A stretch of DNA of 64,000 nucleotides from Emticicia sp040253585 (GTDB lineage Bacteria; Bacteroidota; Bacteroidia; Cytophagales; Spirosomataceae). This document shows positions 26,570-34,136 of this stretch, piece after piece. Position 1 is the stretch's first letter. Each line of letters begins with the position of its first letter. The notes under the pieces were generated by a model. The model saw only the letters and a list, made by a program, of their open reading frames with translations. It made no database searches and had not been told where the DNA came from. The translations under genes were made by a program, and so were the position numbers. The DNA lies in the NCBI RefSeq assembly GCF_040253585.1, contig NZ_JBELAU010000012.1, positions 124,001 through 188,000 on the forward strand, read 5' to 3'.

Positions 26570-28492
26570 TTATTTTAATTCGTAGAATTCTTCTAAAATT
26601 TCAATTTTATTGTCAAAGCCCGCTTTTCTTCTCAGAATTTCGTCAAATTTTACGCTTTTTATCTCTTTATTTTCAACCGAACCAGTTTTAAAAAACTGCT
26701 TTACGTCCGTTACACTATCCATTTTTGCATTGACAATCAGACCTTTATTCAATAAAATTGGTACGGTTCGATAAATTGTTTTTTCGTTTTTGGTGGCAAG
26801 CTCCATATTGAGGTGGGGCGGCTGAAAGAACAAATTTAGTAATTTCCCGAACCAGTTGTATGTGGTTTTTACTTTAATAACAGAAAGCATCTTTCGACCA
26901 GATGAATCAGCTTTGATTGCTGAGTTGAGAGCAAATGGTTTGCCCATTTCCCAAACGATGCTTTGTTGCCTTACTAACCTTAAAGTTTTGGTTTGCTCTT
27001 TCTTTCTTAATAACAAACGATTCGACCAGATGTTTATTGGTTCATAGCGTTGCAAAAGAGCAAGCAGCGTGAGGGTTTCATCGCCAACTGCATATTTATT
27101 ATCGGTGCTTTCGATGCCATAAATTACATAGTCGGGTGCGGTAGTCGAAAGGTATTTTTCTTGATTCTTTTTGTCTAAATATTCATTATACGCCTGATAG
27201 GATTGCATAATCGGGCGAGGATTATAATTGAGTTTATTTAGGTAAATTTCTGAGGTTTCGTTAGGCACTAAATCGATGGTTTTATTACCAATTATCTCTA
27301 AGACCTCTTTCGGGTAAGTAAAGTTGTAGTGTGGTGTATTTTTTTTTGAAATTTCTTTGAAATATTCGGGTAAAATAAAGCTTTTTGTACGCAAATTATC
27401 AATTATCGAAATGGAAAATTGGCCGTAAATAGGCTGATAAAAAACAAGATAGCTGATCAGGTTTAGCGAAACTAATATCCACCCGCTTAATTTAAGCCAT
27501 CTTTCGCTATTAAAACTGCACATTAGCAAAAACGGCAAGCAAGCACTACGTACAAAGGACATCAAGTGTCCATCGTCGGCTCGAACAAAGGCATATTTGA
27601 TAAGCACAAACGAACAAACGCCTACACAGCCGAGTATGAAAAAAGAATCAAGAGCAGCGTATGAAAAATCTTTTTTTATGAGTTTTCGTAAGATAAACGT
27701 CACAAAAACCAAAATGAATAGCACAAAAATAATATAAGAAGATGCCACTGCACGAAGCCTATCAGCAGGAAAAATCGACTGCGATTCATTGTATCCTTTT
27801 ATTATTTCGATGCTTGAAAAAAAGTAAGCGATTAGGTCAACTTTCAATGCAAATGCTAAAGATATTAATAAAATAGTGCTTCCGAAAAAGTATAGCAATA
27901 GGTTTTTGAGTGATAATCTTTTCGAGAAAAAGGTGTAGAATAATAAAATGAAAACAAATCCGAGGGCGATAACCCCATAATTGGCCTTGATGTAAAAATT
28001 GATTACGCCCATCGTAATTGCATGAATAAGCAACCAATGATTTTGTTTTTTTAGAAACAAAAGACCCGAAAAAATACTAATATAGAAAAGTAAAAAGCTC
28101 TGCCATTCACCATAAATGGAAGAAATAAGCAAGAAAATGCCAAAATGTGCAAGTAATTGATAGAATTTGAGAGGTTTGGGTAATAAATGATAAAGTAGAA
28201 AACCTACATTTCCGAAGCAGAAAACATCAAAAAGAAAGAATTGAAGGTTGCTTGTTTCGATTGAAATTCGTTGCGTGAGTCGGCCGAGTGGGCCATAGGT
28301 ATAAATAATGTCTTTGCCGAAAATTAAACCTTTTTGGTATGCCATTTCTAAAGCTATTCGCCACGAATTATCAATACCCGCACTCGGTATATTTGAGATT
28401 TGATAATAAGGAAATAAAAGAACTATTAGCAATAATAAATAAGCAAATTTTAGCCAAAGACTATCAATTTGCCATGTCAAGATTTTCTTCAT
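26570..28492 (-). CDS. Polytopic GT-C-like membrane protein
   Basis: The 640 residues contain about eleven to twelve membrane segments in the first 400, then a soluble periplasmic C-terminal domain of about 230. The first outer loop has DNSWRIALEMAYQKGL and IYTYGPLGRL, the acidic-loop arrangement of GT-C fold membrane glycosyltransferases that use polyprenyl-phosphate sugars. Donor and acceptor are unknown. It is translated just before the T9SS-exported protein (5-base gap) and 64 bases after a GT2 gene, so surface-glycan synthesis or glycosylation of the exported neighbour is a reasonable inference. Confidence 0.6.
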   Translation of the reverse strand: MKKILTWQIDSLWLKFAYLLLLIVLLFPYYQISNIPSAGIDNSWRIALEMAYQKGLIFGKDIIYTYGPLGRLTQRISIETSNLQFFLFDVFCFGNVGFLLYHLLPKPLKFYQLLAHFGIFLLISSIYGEWQSFLLFYISIFSGLLFLKKQNHWLLIHAITMGVINFYIKANYGVIALGFVFILLFYTFFSKRLSLKNLLLYFFGSTILLISLAFALKVDLIAYFFSSIEIIKGYNESQSIFPADRLRAVASSYIIFVLFILVFVTFILRKLIKKDFSYAALDSFFILGCVGVCSFVLIKYAFVRADDGHLMSFVRSACLPFLLMCSFNSERWLKLSGWILVSLNLISYLVFYQPIYGQFSISIIDNLRTKSFILPEYFKEISKKNTPHYNFTYPKEVLEIIGNKTIDLVPNETSEIYLNKLNYNPRPIMQSYQAYNEYLDKKNQEKYLSTTAPDYVIYGIESTDNKYAVGDETLTLLALLQRYEPINIWSNRLLLRKKEQTKTLRLVRQQSIVWEMGKPFALNSAIKADSSGRKMLSVIKVKTTYNWFGKLLNLFFQPPHLNMELATKNEKTIYRTVPILLNKGLIVNAKMDSVTDVKQFFKTGSVENKEIKSVKFDEILRRKAGFDNKIEILEEFYELK

Positions 28493-28556
28493 AGATGATA
28501 AAAACCTGCCGTCTTATTAGGGTTACTTGAAAGAACGTAGGAAACGTATTATTTAA

Positions 28557-29291
28557 TTATTTCTTCATGTAATCTCCACGAGAGAAGAATTTTTCTACAA
28601 AACAATACACCAAAATAAAGAAGTAGCGGCTACCCATTTCTTTGATTTTGAGTTTTGACTCGCCGTATTTTCGGTTAGTCCAGCTATTCGGTACTACGCT
28701 GTAAGAATATCCACGAACAATCGTTTTGAGTGGAAGCTCAACCGTTAGATTAAAGTGTGGTGAAAGAAAAGGTTTTAAGCCTTCCATTGTTTCACGCTTA
28801 TAAAGTTTAAAGGCATTGGTTGTATCGTTATACTTGATACCAATCACCATTTTTATAATAAAATTAGCAACTCGATTGATGATTTTCTTGACTGCTGGAT
28901 AATCAATTACTTTTCCGCCTTTTATCCAACGGCTACCAAAAACCGCATCAACGTTTTCGGCGAGCATAGTTTTGTAGTATTTTACCAAATCTTCTGGGTC
29001 GTCCGACATATCGGCCATAAAAACCGCCACGCAATCGCCCGAAAAACGTTCTAAACCATAACGTACGGCATAGCCAAAGCCATTTGGCCCTTTGTTTGTT
29101 TCAAAAACTAAGCTGGGGATTTCTTTCTGTAATTCTTGCAAAACGCCCAACGTATTGTCTTTTGAGTTATCATTCGTCACCCAGATTTCGTGCGGAATAT
29201 CGTATTTCTTTAAAGTATTGTATAAACTTCTGAGGGTTTCGGAGATACTTTCTTCCTCGTTATAGGCAGGAATTACAACGCTTAGCTTCAT
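28557..29291 (-). CDS. GT2 family glycosyltransferase (DPM1-like)
   Basis: This 244-residue inverting GT2 enzyme resembles dolichyl/polyprenyl-phosphate mannose synthases. It starts with the nucleotide-binding VVIPAYNEEESI, has the ENxS-type turn WVTNDNSKDN, the metal-binding DMSDDPED, and a basic RxxRKYGESKLK stretch near the C-terminus. It would load a sugar onto undecaprenyl phosphate, the donor that the GT-C-like protein after it would use. No extra TM domain follows the catalytic part. Precise sugar not determinable. Confidence 0.85.
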   Translation of the reverse strand: MKLSVVIPAYNEEESISETLRSLYNTLKKYDIPHEIWVTNDNSKDNTLGVLQELQKEIPSLVFETNKGPNGFGYAVRYGLERFSGDCVAVFMADMSDDPEDLVKYYKTMLAENVDAVFGSRWIKGGKVIDYPAVKKIINRVANFIIKMVIGIKYNDTTNAFKLYKRETMEGLKPFLSPHFNLTVELPLKTIVRGYSYSVVPNSWTNRKYGESKLKIKEMGSRYFFILVYCFVEKFFSRGDYMKK

Positions 29292-29408
29292 TGATTGCGG
29301 TTTTCAAAAATTAACAGATTCAAACTTGCATTACCCAAATAATGATGGTAATAAAGGTACAAAAATACATAAAATCTTAGATAGAACGCTAAGATTGGTA
29401 GGATTAAA

Positions 29409-29496
29409 ACGTCTGCACCGCAGGTCTGACGTTTCGTAGAGGCGAAAATTGTCAAATCTGCGGTGCATAACTAATGTCAGACCCGTGGTGCGTAAC
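29409..29496. repeat. Cluster of three GCGGTGC repeats
   Basis: Three related units lie in about 90 bases: TCTGCACCGCAGGTCTGAC (inverted), GTCAAATCTGCGGTGCATAAC, and GTCAGACCCGTGGTGCGTAAC with one or two changes. Unit 1 pairs with unit 2 or 3. The cluster sits 15 bases beyond the stop of the minus-strand epimerase gene and is far richer in GC than its surroundings. Confidence 0.7.
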
Positions 29497-29511
29497 CTTT
29501 GGTACAGACAT

Positions 29512-30573
29512 TTATACTCGCTTGCTGATGTTATCGTACATCTGTGTAAGCGTAGTTTTTAAATCATATTTCCAAGTCCATTCTGGGTAGTGATTTTTGA
29601 ACTTCGTAAGGTCAGAAATATACCAAATGTGGTCGCCACTGCGATTATCTTCGGCATAGCTGTAACTCATTTTGTTGCCCGTAATTTCTTCACAAATTGC
29701 AATTCCTTCTTGCATTGAGCAGTTCGAGAAGCGTCCGCCACCCGCATTATACACTTCTCCTGCACGAGGGTTTTGGTAAAAATGCCAGAACATATTCACT
29801 AAATCCCAGCTATGGATATTATCACGTACTTGCTTTCCTTTATAACCGAAAATCGTGTAGTGATTGCCTGTAATAGCACATTTCATTAAATAGGCCAAGA
29901 AACCATGCAATTGAGCTCCCGAGTGATTTGGACCAGTCAGACATCCACCACGGAAAACCGCAGTTTTCATGCCGAAATATCTGCCATATTCTTGTACCAT
30001 TACGTCAGCTGCTACTTTCGATGCACCAAAAACTGAGTGTTTCGAGTGGTCGATTGACATCAATTCATCGATACCATTGGCAAAATATGGGTGGTTTTGG
30101 TCGATTTCCCAACGAGTTTCTAATTCTACCAAAGGTAAGTAATTAGGCGTATCGCCATAAACTTTATTGGTTGAAGTAAAGATAAATACCGCTTCTGGGC
30201 AATATTTACGAGTTGATTCGAGCATTACGAGTGTACCGTTGGCATTTACCGTAAAGTCAGTAAATGGCTCACGGGCAGCCCAGTCGTGGCTTGGTTGTGC
30301 GGCCGTATGAACAACGAGTTTAATGTCAGCACCGTATTCTTCAAAGATTTTACCGATTTCTTCTTCCGAACGAATATCTGCTTTATAGTGACGGTAATTA
30401 CTGTATTTTTCTTCCAAACCTTTGCGATTCCAGTCGGTAGAAGCTTCTGCTCCGAAGAAGTATGAACGAAGATTATTGTCGATACCGATTACTAAATCAA
30501 ATTTTTCGGCAAAAAAGGCAACTGATTCACTACCAATTAAACCTGCCGAACCTGTAACTAATGCTATGTTCAT
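29512..30573 (-). CDS. CDP-paratose 2-epimerase-like NAD-dependent epimerase
   Basis: This 353-residue extended SDR carries TGSAGLIGSE (about 7-16) for NAD, the substrate loop NNLRSYFFGAEAS typical of CDP-paratose/CDP-tyvelose 2-epimerases, HTAAQPSHDWA, the catalytic Ser/Thr in TSTNKVYG, and a Tyr/Lys pair inside HSVFGASKVAAD where Tyr appears replaced by Phe of FGASK. That substitution at the usual YxxxK position is also seen in CDP-sugar epimerases of this group. The product would be a CDP-3,6-dideoxyhexose or a related nucleotide sugar, matching the glycosyltransferases that follow. Substrate assignment is moderate. Confidence 0.8.
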   Translation of the reverse strand: MNIALVTGSAGLIGSESVAFFAEKFDLVIGIDNNLRSYFFGAEASTDWNRKGLEEKYSNYRHYKADIRSEEEIGKIFEEYGADIKLVVHTAAQPSHDWAAREPFTDFTVNANGTLVMLESTRKYCPEAVFIFTSTNKVYGDTPNYLPLVELETRWEIDQNHPYFANGIDELMSIDHSKHSVFGASKVAADVMVQEYGRYFGMKTAVFRGGCLTGPNHSGAQLHGFLAYLMKCAITGNHYTIFGYKGKQVRDNIHSWDLVNMFWHFYQNPRAGEVYNAGGGRFSNCSMQEGIAICEEITGNKMSYSYAEDNRSGDHIWYISDLTKFKNHYPEWTWKYDLKTTLTQMYDNISKRV

Positions 30574-30639
30574 TTTTGAAGTTTCGTTTTGAATGATGCT
30601 TTGGCATCACGAGATATTAAAAAATAAAAAATAGGCATA

Positions 30640-30680
30640 TTACAGTATATGTAGCATCAAAATGCTATGATAAACTGTAA
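30640..30680 (-). terminator. Terminator after small lipoprotein
   Basis: TTACAGT (30640-30646) and ACTGTAA (30674-30680) enclose a second hairpin TAGCAT/ATGCTA. Read on the minus strand it is followed by runs of T (30622-30633), so it ends the lipoprotein transcript. Confidence 0.65.
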
Positions 30681-30714
30681 ACCGCCTACTGATAAGCTAA
30701 ATCATTTGAGGTAA

Positions 30715-30963
30715 TTATGCACCTTCGTTAGACTTTCCTAAACCGAAAAATTTTTCTTGAATTGCCTGTGTACGTTTTTCAAGCTCAGGATTAGCTGTAT
30801 ATTTATTTTTTAATTGACGTGCTGCCGAATCTGGACTTACACCGTAAACCCACTCATCGCCTTGACGAACGTCTTTTTGCTCAATAACATTGGTTTTTTG
30901 ATAATCGCATGAAGCCAACGAAACCGCTGCTACTGCAAATAATAAAACACTAAACTTTTTCAT
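30715..30963 (-). CDS. Small lipoprotein, unknown function
   Basis: The 82 residues begin with a lipoprotein signal peptide with lipobox LASC at about residues 16-19, so Cys19 would be lipidated. The mature part is polar and charged, with QLKNKY and KRTQAIQEKFFG helices, and no known domain. It has an excellent promoter and its own terminator, suggesting a discrete, well-expressed small envelope protein. Family not recognised. Confidence 0.75.
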   Translation of the reverse strand: MKKFSVLLFAVAAVSLASCDYQKTNVIEQKDVRQGDEWVYGVSPDSAARQLKNKYTANPELEKRTQAIQEKFFGLGKSNEGA

Positions 30964-31265
30964 GTCTGAATGTTGTCGTTAAATTTGCACAAATTTAAGT
31001 TTGGTAATTCAATTCGCCAAGAAAAATTGTACTTTTTAAATGAAAGGCCAATAATTATGAGTTATTAGATATGAATTATGAGATAAATGTGTTAGAAATT
31101 TCATTTAGTTCAAGTTGATTTCTCAGTTTTTTCTTTGAAAATATATTTTAAAATAAATATCTATTGATAACAATGTCGATTTTGAGTTCGGAAATATGTA
31201 AATAATTCTTAATCGCACGGGCGACCCCGTCTTAATTCTTAATTCTCAATTTTTAATTGTAAAAA
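30964..31265. other. Intergenic region with divergent -7 boxes
   Basis: The first 60 bases hold the lipoprotein promoter and a palindrome. The rest is AT-rich; the last 60 bases are made of TTAATTC words (31231-31260). No ORF is supported. Confidence 0.5.
30990..31020 (-). promoter_or_regulatory. Promoter of lipoprotein gene
   Basis: On the minus strand TTG (31018-31020), 20 bases, TAAATTTG (30990-30997): an exact consensus match. The -7 box is half of a perfect 20-base palindrome (30979-30998), so a second TAAATTTG faces the other way. Confidence 0.8.
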
Positions 31266-32465
31266 ATGATTTATGATGTAACAGTAATCGGTGGAGGTAT
31301 CGTTGGGCTTGCCACTGCTTTGCGTATAAAAGAGCAAAACCCAAGTTTGAAATTGCTTATCATCGAAAAAGAAGATGTAGTAGCCAAACACCAAACAGGT
31401 CATAATAGTGGCGTGATTCACTCTGGGCTTTATTATAAGCCAGGTAGCCTAAAAGCAACGAATTGTATTCGTGGCTACGATATGCTACTGGATTTTTGCC
31501 AAAAAGAAGACATTAAATATGACCTTTGCGGAAAAATCGTGGTAGCCACACAACCCGAACAAATTTCGATTTTGGATGGGCTTTTTGAGCGTGGAAAACA
31601 AAATGGCTTAGATGGTTTCAAGATGCTTTCGTCGGAACAATTGAAAGAATATGAGCCACATGTAAAAGGCTTGAAGGGCTTCTTTGTACCGCAAACGGGT
31701 ATCATTGATTACACGGATGTCTGCAAAAAATACTTAGCTAAAACTCAGAAATTGGGCGGAGAAATTGCTTTTAATGAAAAAGTTGAAGGAATTTCTACAA
31801 AAAACGGAGTTTCGGTTATAAAAACTTCAAAAAATACCTACGAAACAAAATTAGTCGTAAACTGTGCAGGGCTTTACTCTGACAAAGTTGGACAAATGAC
31901 CGATGAGCGTGCTAATAACCTCAGAATCACGCCATTTAGAGGCGAATATTTTGAGATAAAACCCGAAAAACAATACCTTGTTAAGAATCTCATTTATCCA
32001 GTTCCTGACCCCAACTTCCCATTTTTGGGGGTGCATTTTACTCGCATGATTCACGGTGGCGTAGAAGCAGGGCCAAATGCAGTTTTGGCTTTCCGTAGAG
32101 AAGGGTACAAGAAATTAGATATTAATTTCAAGGAATTATTTGAAACCCTCGCTTGGCCAGGATTCCAGAAAGTAGCGGCCAAATATTGGCAAACGGGTTT
32201 GGGCGAAATGTATCGTTCGTTCTCGAAAGCGGCTTTTACAAAAGCTTTGCAAGAATTAATTCCTGAAATTCAGTCGGATGACCTCGTAGCGGGTGCAGCG
32301 GGTGTGAGAGCTCAAGCCTGCGACCGTGAAGGTGGGTTGGTAGATGATTTTGCGATTTTTGAGAACCAACAAGCCATCAATGTTTGTAATGCACCATCGC
32401 CAGCGGCTACTTCTTCACTATCAATCGGACAAACAGTGAGTGAATTGGTTTTAAAGAGGTTTTAA
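31266..32465 (+). CDS. lhgO: L-2-hydroxyglutarate oxidase
   Basis: This 399-residue FAD-dependent oxidase/dehydrogenase converts L-2-hydroxyglutarate to 2-oxoglutarate. The N-terminal FAD motif VIGGGIVGLATA is followed by the LhgO block HQTGHNSGVIHSGLYYKPGS (about 45-64), which binds FAD and substrate; the C-terminal GVRAQACDREGGLVDDF and NAPSPAATSSLSIGQ blocks are also characteristic. It acts at the cytoplasmic membrane. The next gene is also a flavoenzyme, 111 bases on, but the spacer contains an inverted repeat and the two may be separate. Confidence 0.93.
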   Translation: MIYDVTVIGGGIVGLATALRIKEQNPSLKLLIIEKEDVVAKHQTGHNSGVIHSGLYYKPGSLKATNCIRGYDMLLDFCQKEDIKYDLCGKIVVATQPEQISILDGLFERGKQNGLDGFKMLSSEQLKEYEPHVKGLKGFFVPQTGIIDYTDVCKKYLAKTQKLGGEIAFNEKVEGISTKNGVSVIKTSKNTYETKLVVNCAGLYSDKVGQMTDERANNLRITPFRGEYFEIKPEKQYLVKNLIYPVPDPNFPFLGVHFTRMIHGGVEAGPNAVLAFRREGYKKLDINFKELFETLAWPGFQKVAAKYWQTGLGEMYRSFSKAAFTKALQELIPEIQSDDLVAGAAGVRAQACDREGGLVDDFAIFENQQAINVCNAPSPAATSSLSIGQTVSELVLKRF

Positions 32466-32477
32466 GGAGGAGAGTAG

Positions 32478-32573
32478 GAATTAGGTTTTAGGAGTTAGGT
32501 TTTTACAGAATTTATTTGCTAAATTTCTGATTAAACACATCTAACTCCCAAAACCTGATTTCTAAAACCTAAA
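32478..32573. repeat. Inverted short-word spacer
   Basis: TTAGGTTTTAGGAGTTAGG words at the left are mirrored by CTAACTCC, AAAACCTGATTTC and TAAAACCTAA at the right, so the whole gap can fold on itself. It lies between two co-directional flavoenzyme genes. Confidence 0.6.
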
Positions 32574-32576
32574 AAA

Positions 32577-33920
32577 ATGAAAATCTACGATGCCATTGTC
32601 ATTGGGGCTGGCTACGCTGGCCTGACCGCAACCCGTGAACTCCTCAAAGCCGAAAAAGATGTTTTACTGCTCGAAGCTCGTGATAGGGTCGGGGGGCGAG
32701 TTTATACGAAGTATTATGATGATGGCACATATTTAGATTTAGGAGCGGCTTGGGTTGGGCCAACGCAAGATAAAATCTGTGCCTTGGCCAAAGAATTTGG
32801 CGTACAGACTTTCCCGACTTATGATGAAGGAAAAAGTACCTTGCTTTTCAATGGAAAGGTAAAACGCTACAAAGGGCTGATTCCTCCGTTGCCGATTGGT
32901 TCGTTGCTGAGTTTAGATTTTGCCATCAAGCGAATGAATAAACTCTCAAAAACCATTGATTTAGAAAAACCGTGGGAGTCGCTTAATGCGGAATATTATG
33001 ACTCTATGACTTTGGCCACTTGGATGGATAAGCAAATGAGTTTCAAGACTGCTAAAATTATGTTTAAACTCGCTGCCGAAGCTATTTGGGCAGCCGACCC
33101 TAATGAAGTTTCGATGCTTCATGCACTTTTCTACACAAAATCGGGGCGAGATTTAGATACCTTGATGAACGTAAAAAATGGAGCTCAAGAAGAACGCATT
33201 TTGGGCGGAGCATCGCAGCCCGCTTTGCGTTTAGCCGAAACTTTCAAAGATAAAATCAGGTTAAATTCGGTCGTAAGAAGTATTTCACAGGAAAATGATA
33301 TTGTGACTGTTAAAGGTGAGGGTTTTGAGTTTTTGGCAAAAAAAGTTGTAGTGACACTTCCGCCAACGTTGGCTGGCCGAATCAATTATTTTCCACTTAT
33401 GCCAGCTAATCGTGAACAACTTACTCAACGAATACCAATGGGAACGGTCTGGAAAACGTATGCGATTTATGACAGACCCTTTTGGCGAGAAGCGGGTTTA
33501 AATGGCTTATCGGCTACTAATGAAGGTTATACGACGGTGACTTTTGATAATTCACCCAAAGATGGAAGCAAAGGAATAATGATGGGTTTTGTGTTGGGAA
33601 ATCAAGCAAAAGCGTTTTCAAATTTATCAGAAGAAGAGCGAAAGACTTCGATTTTGGATTCATTTGCTAAGTTTTATGGCGAAAAAGCCCGAAATCCGAT
33701 TACTTACATCGACCACAGTTGGGCGGCTGAAGAATTTACTCGTGGGTGCTACGCTGGCCTTATGCCTACGGGAGCGTGGACATCGCTCGGAAAAGCACTC
33801 CGTGAGCCAGTCGGCAATATTCACTGGGCAGGAACGGAAACCTCTGATGTATGGAATGGCTACATCGACGGAGCAATTCGCTCGGGTGAAAGAGTGGTGA
33901 GGGAAATATTGAAGTCGTGA
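32577..33920 (+). CDS. Flavin monoamine oxidase
   Basis: The 447-residue protein is an MAO-type amine oxidase. The Rossmann motif VIGAGYAGLTA and ARDRVGGRVYT bind FAD at the N-terminus; the C-terminal block VGNIHWAGTETSDVWNGY closes the site. Cys391 in TRGCYAGLMPTGAW lines up with the Cys that covalently binds FAD in eukaryotic MAO (SGGCY...P.G), so a covalent flavin is predicted. It would oxidise a primary amine to an aldehyde, H2O2 and ammonia in the cytoplasm; no signal peptide is visible. The amine is unknown. Confidence 0.9.
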   Translation: MKIYDAIVIGAGYAGLTATRELLKAEKDVLLLEARDRVGGRVYTKYYDDGTYLDLGAAWVGPTQDKICALAKEFGVQTFPTYDEGKSTLLFNGKVKRYKGLIPPLPIGSLLSLDFAIKRMNKLSKTIDLEKPWESLNAEYYDSMTLATWMDKQMSFKTAKIMFKLAAEAIWAADPNEVSMLHALFYTKSGRDLDTLMNVKNGAQEERILGGASQPALRLAETFKDKIRLNSVVRSISQENDIVTVKGEGFEFLAKKVVVTLPPTLAGRINYFPLMPANREQLTQRIPMGTVWKTYAIYDRPFWREAGLNGLSATNEGYTTVTFDNSPKDGSKGIMMGFVLGNQAKAFSNLSEEERKTSILDSFAKFYGEKARNPITYIDHSWAAEEFTRGCYAGLMPTGAWTSLGKALREPVGNIHWAGTETSDVWNGYIDGAIRSGERVVREILKS

Positions 33921-34117
33921 TACATATTCTACGTAGAATTTATGTACTCCGTTAGGAGTTGAATATTGACGGTCGGCCGCCGCCGTAGAAAAAACGAAAT
34001 TTAAAAGTCTTTATACATGCCGTAGGTATGTAACACAACATATAATGTTACATACCTACGGCATGTGTATTTTTTCATCATTTAATCAGCTACCGATATT
34101 TCATCCCGTTGGGATGA
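33921..34117. repeat. Cluster of palindromic REP-like repeats
   Basis: The gap between convergent genes holds four palindromes: ATTCTACGTAGAAT (33926-33939), ACTCC-GTTA-GGAGT (33946-33959), a 20-bp perfect inverted repeat with arms 34015-34034 and 34047-34066 (core GCCGTAGGTATGTAAC), and TCATCCC-GTT-GGGATGA (34101-34117). The CCGTTNGG-type cores recur in Bacteroidota intergenic DNA. Confidence 0.85.
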
Positions 34118-34136
34118 TAGTAAAAGTATTATTTTC

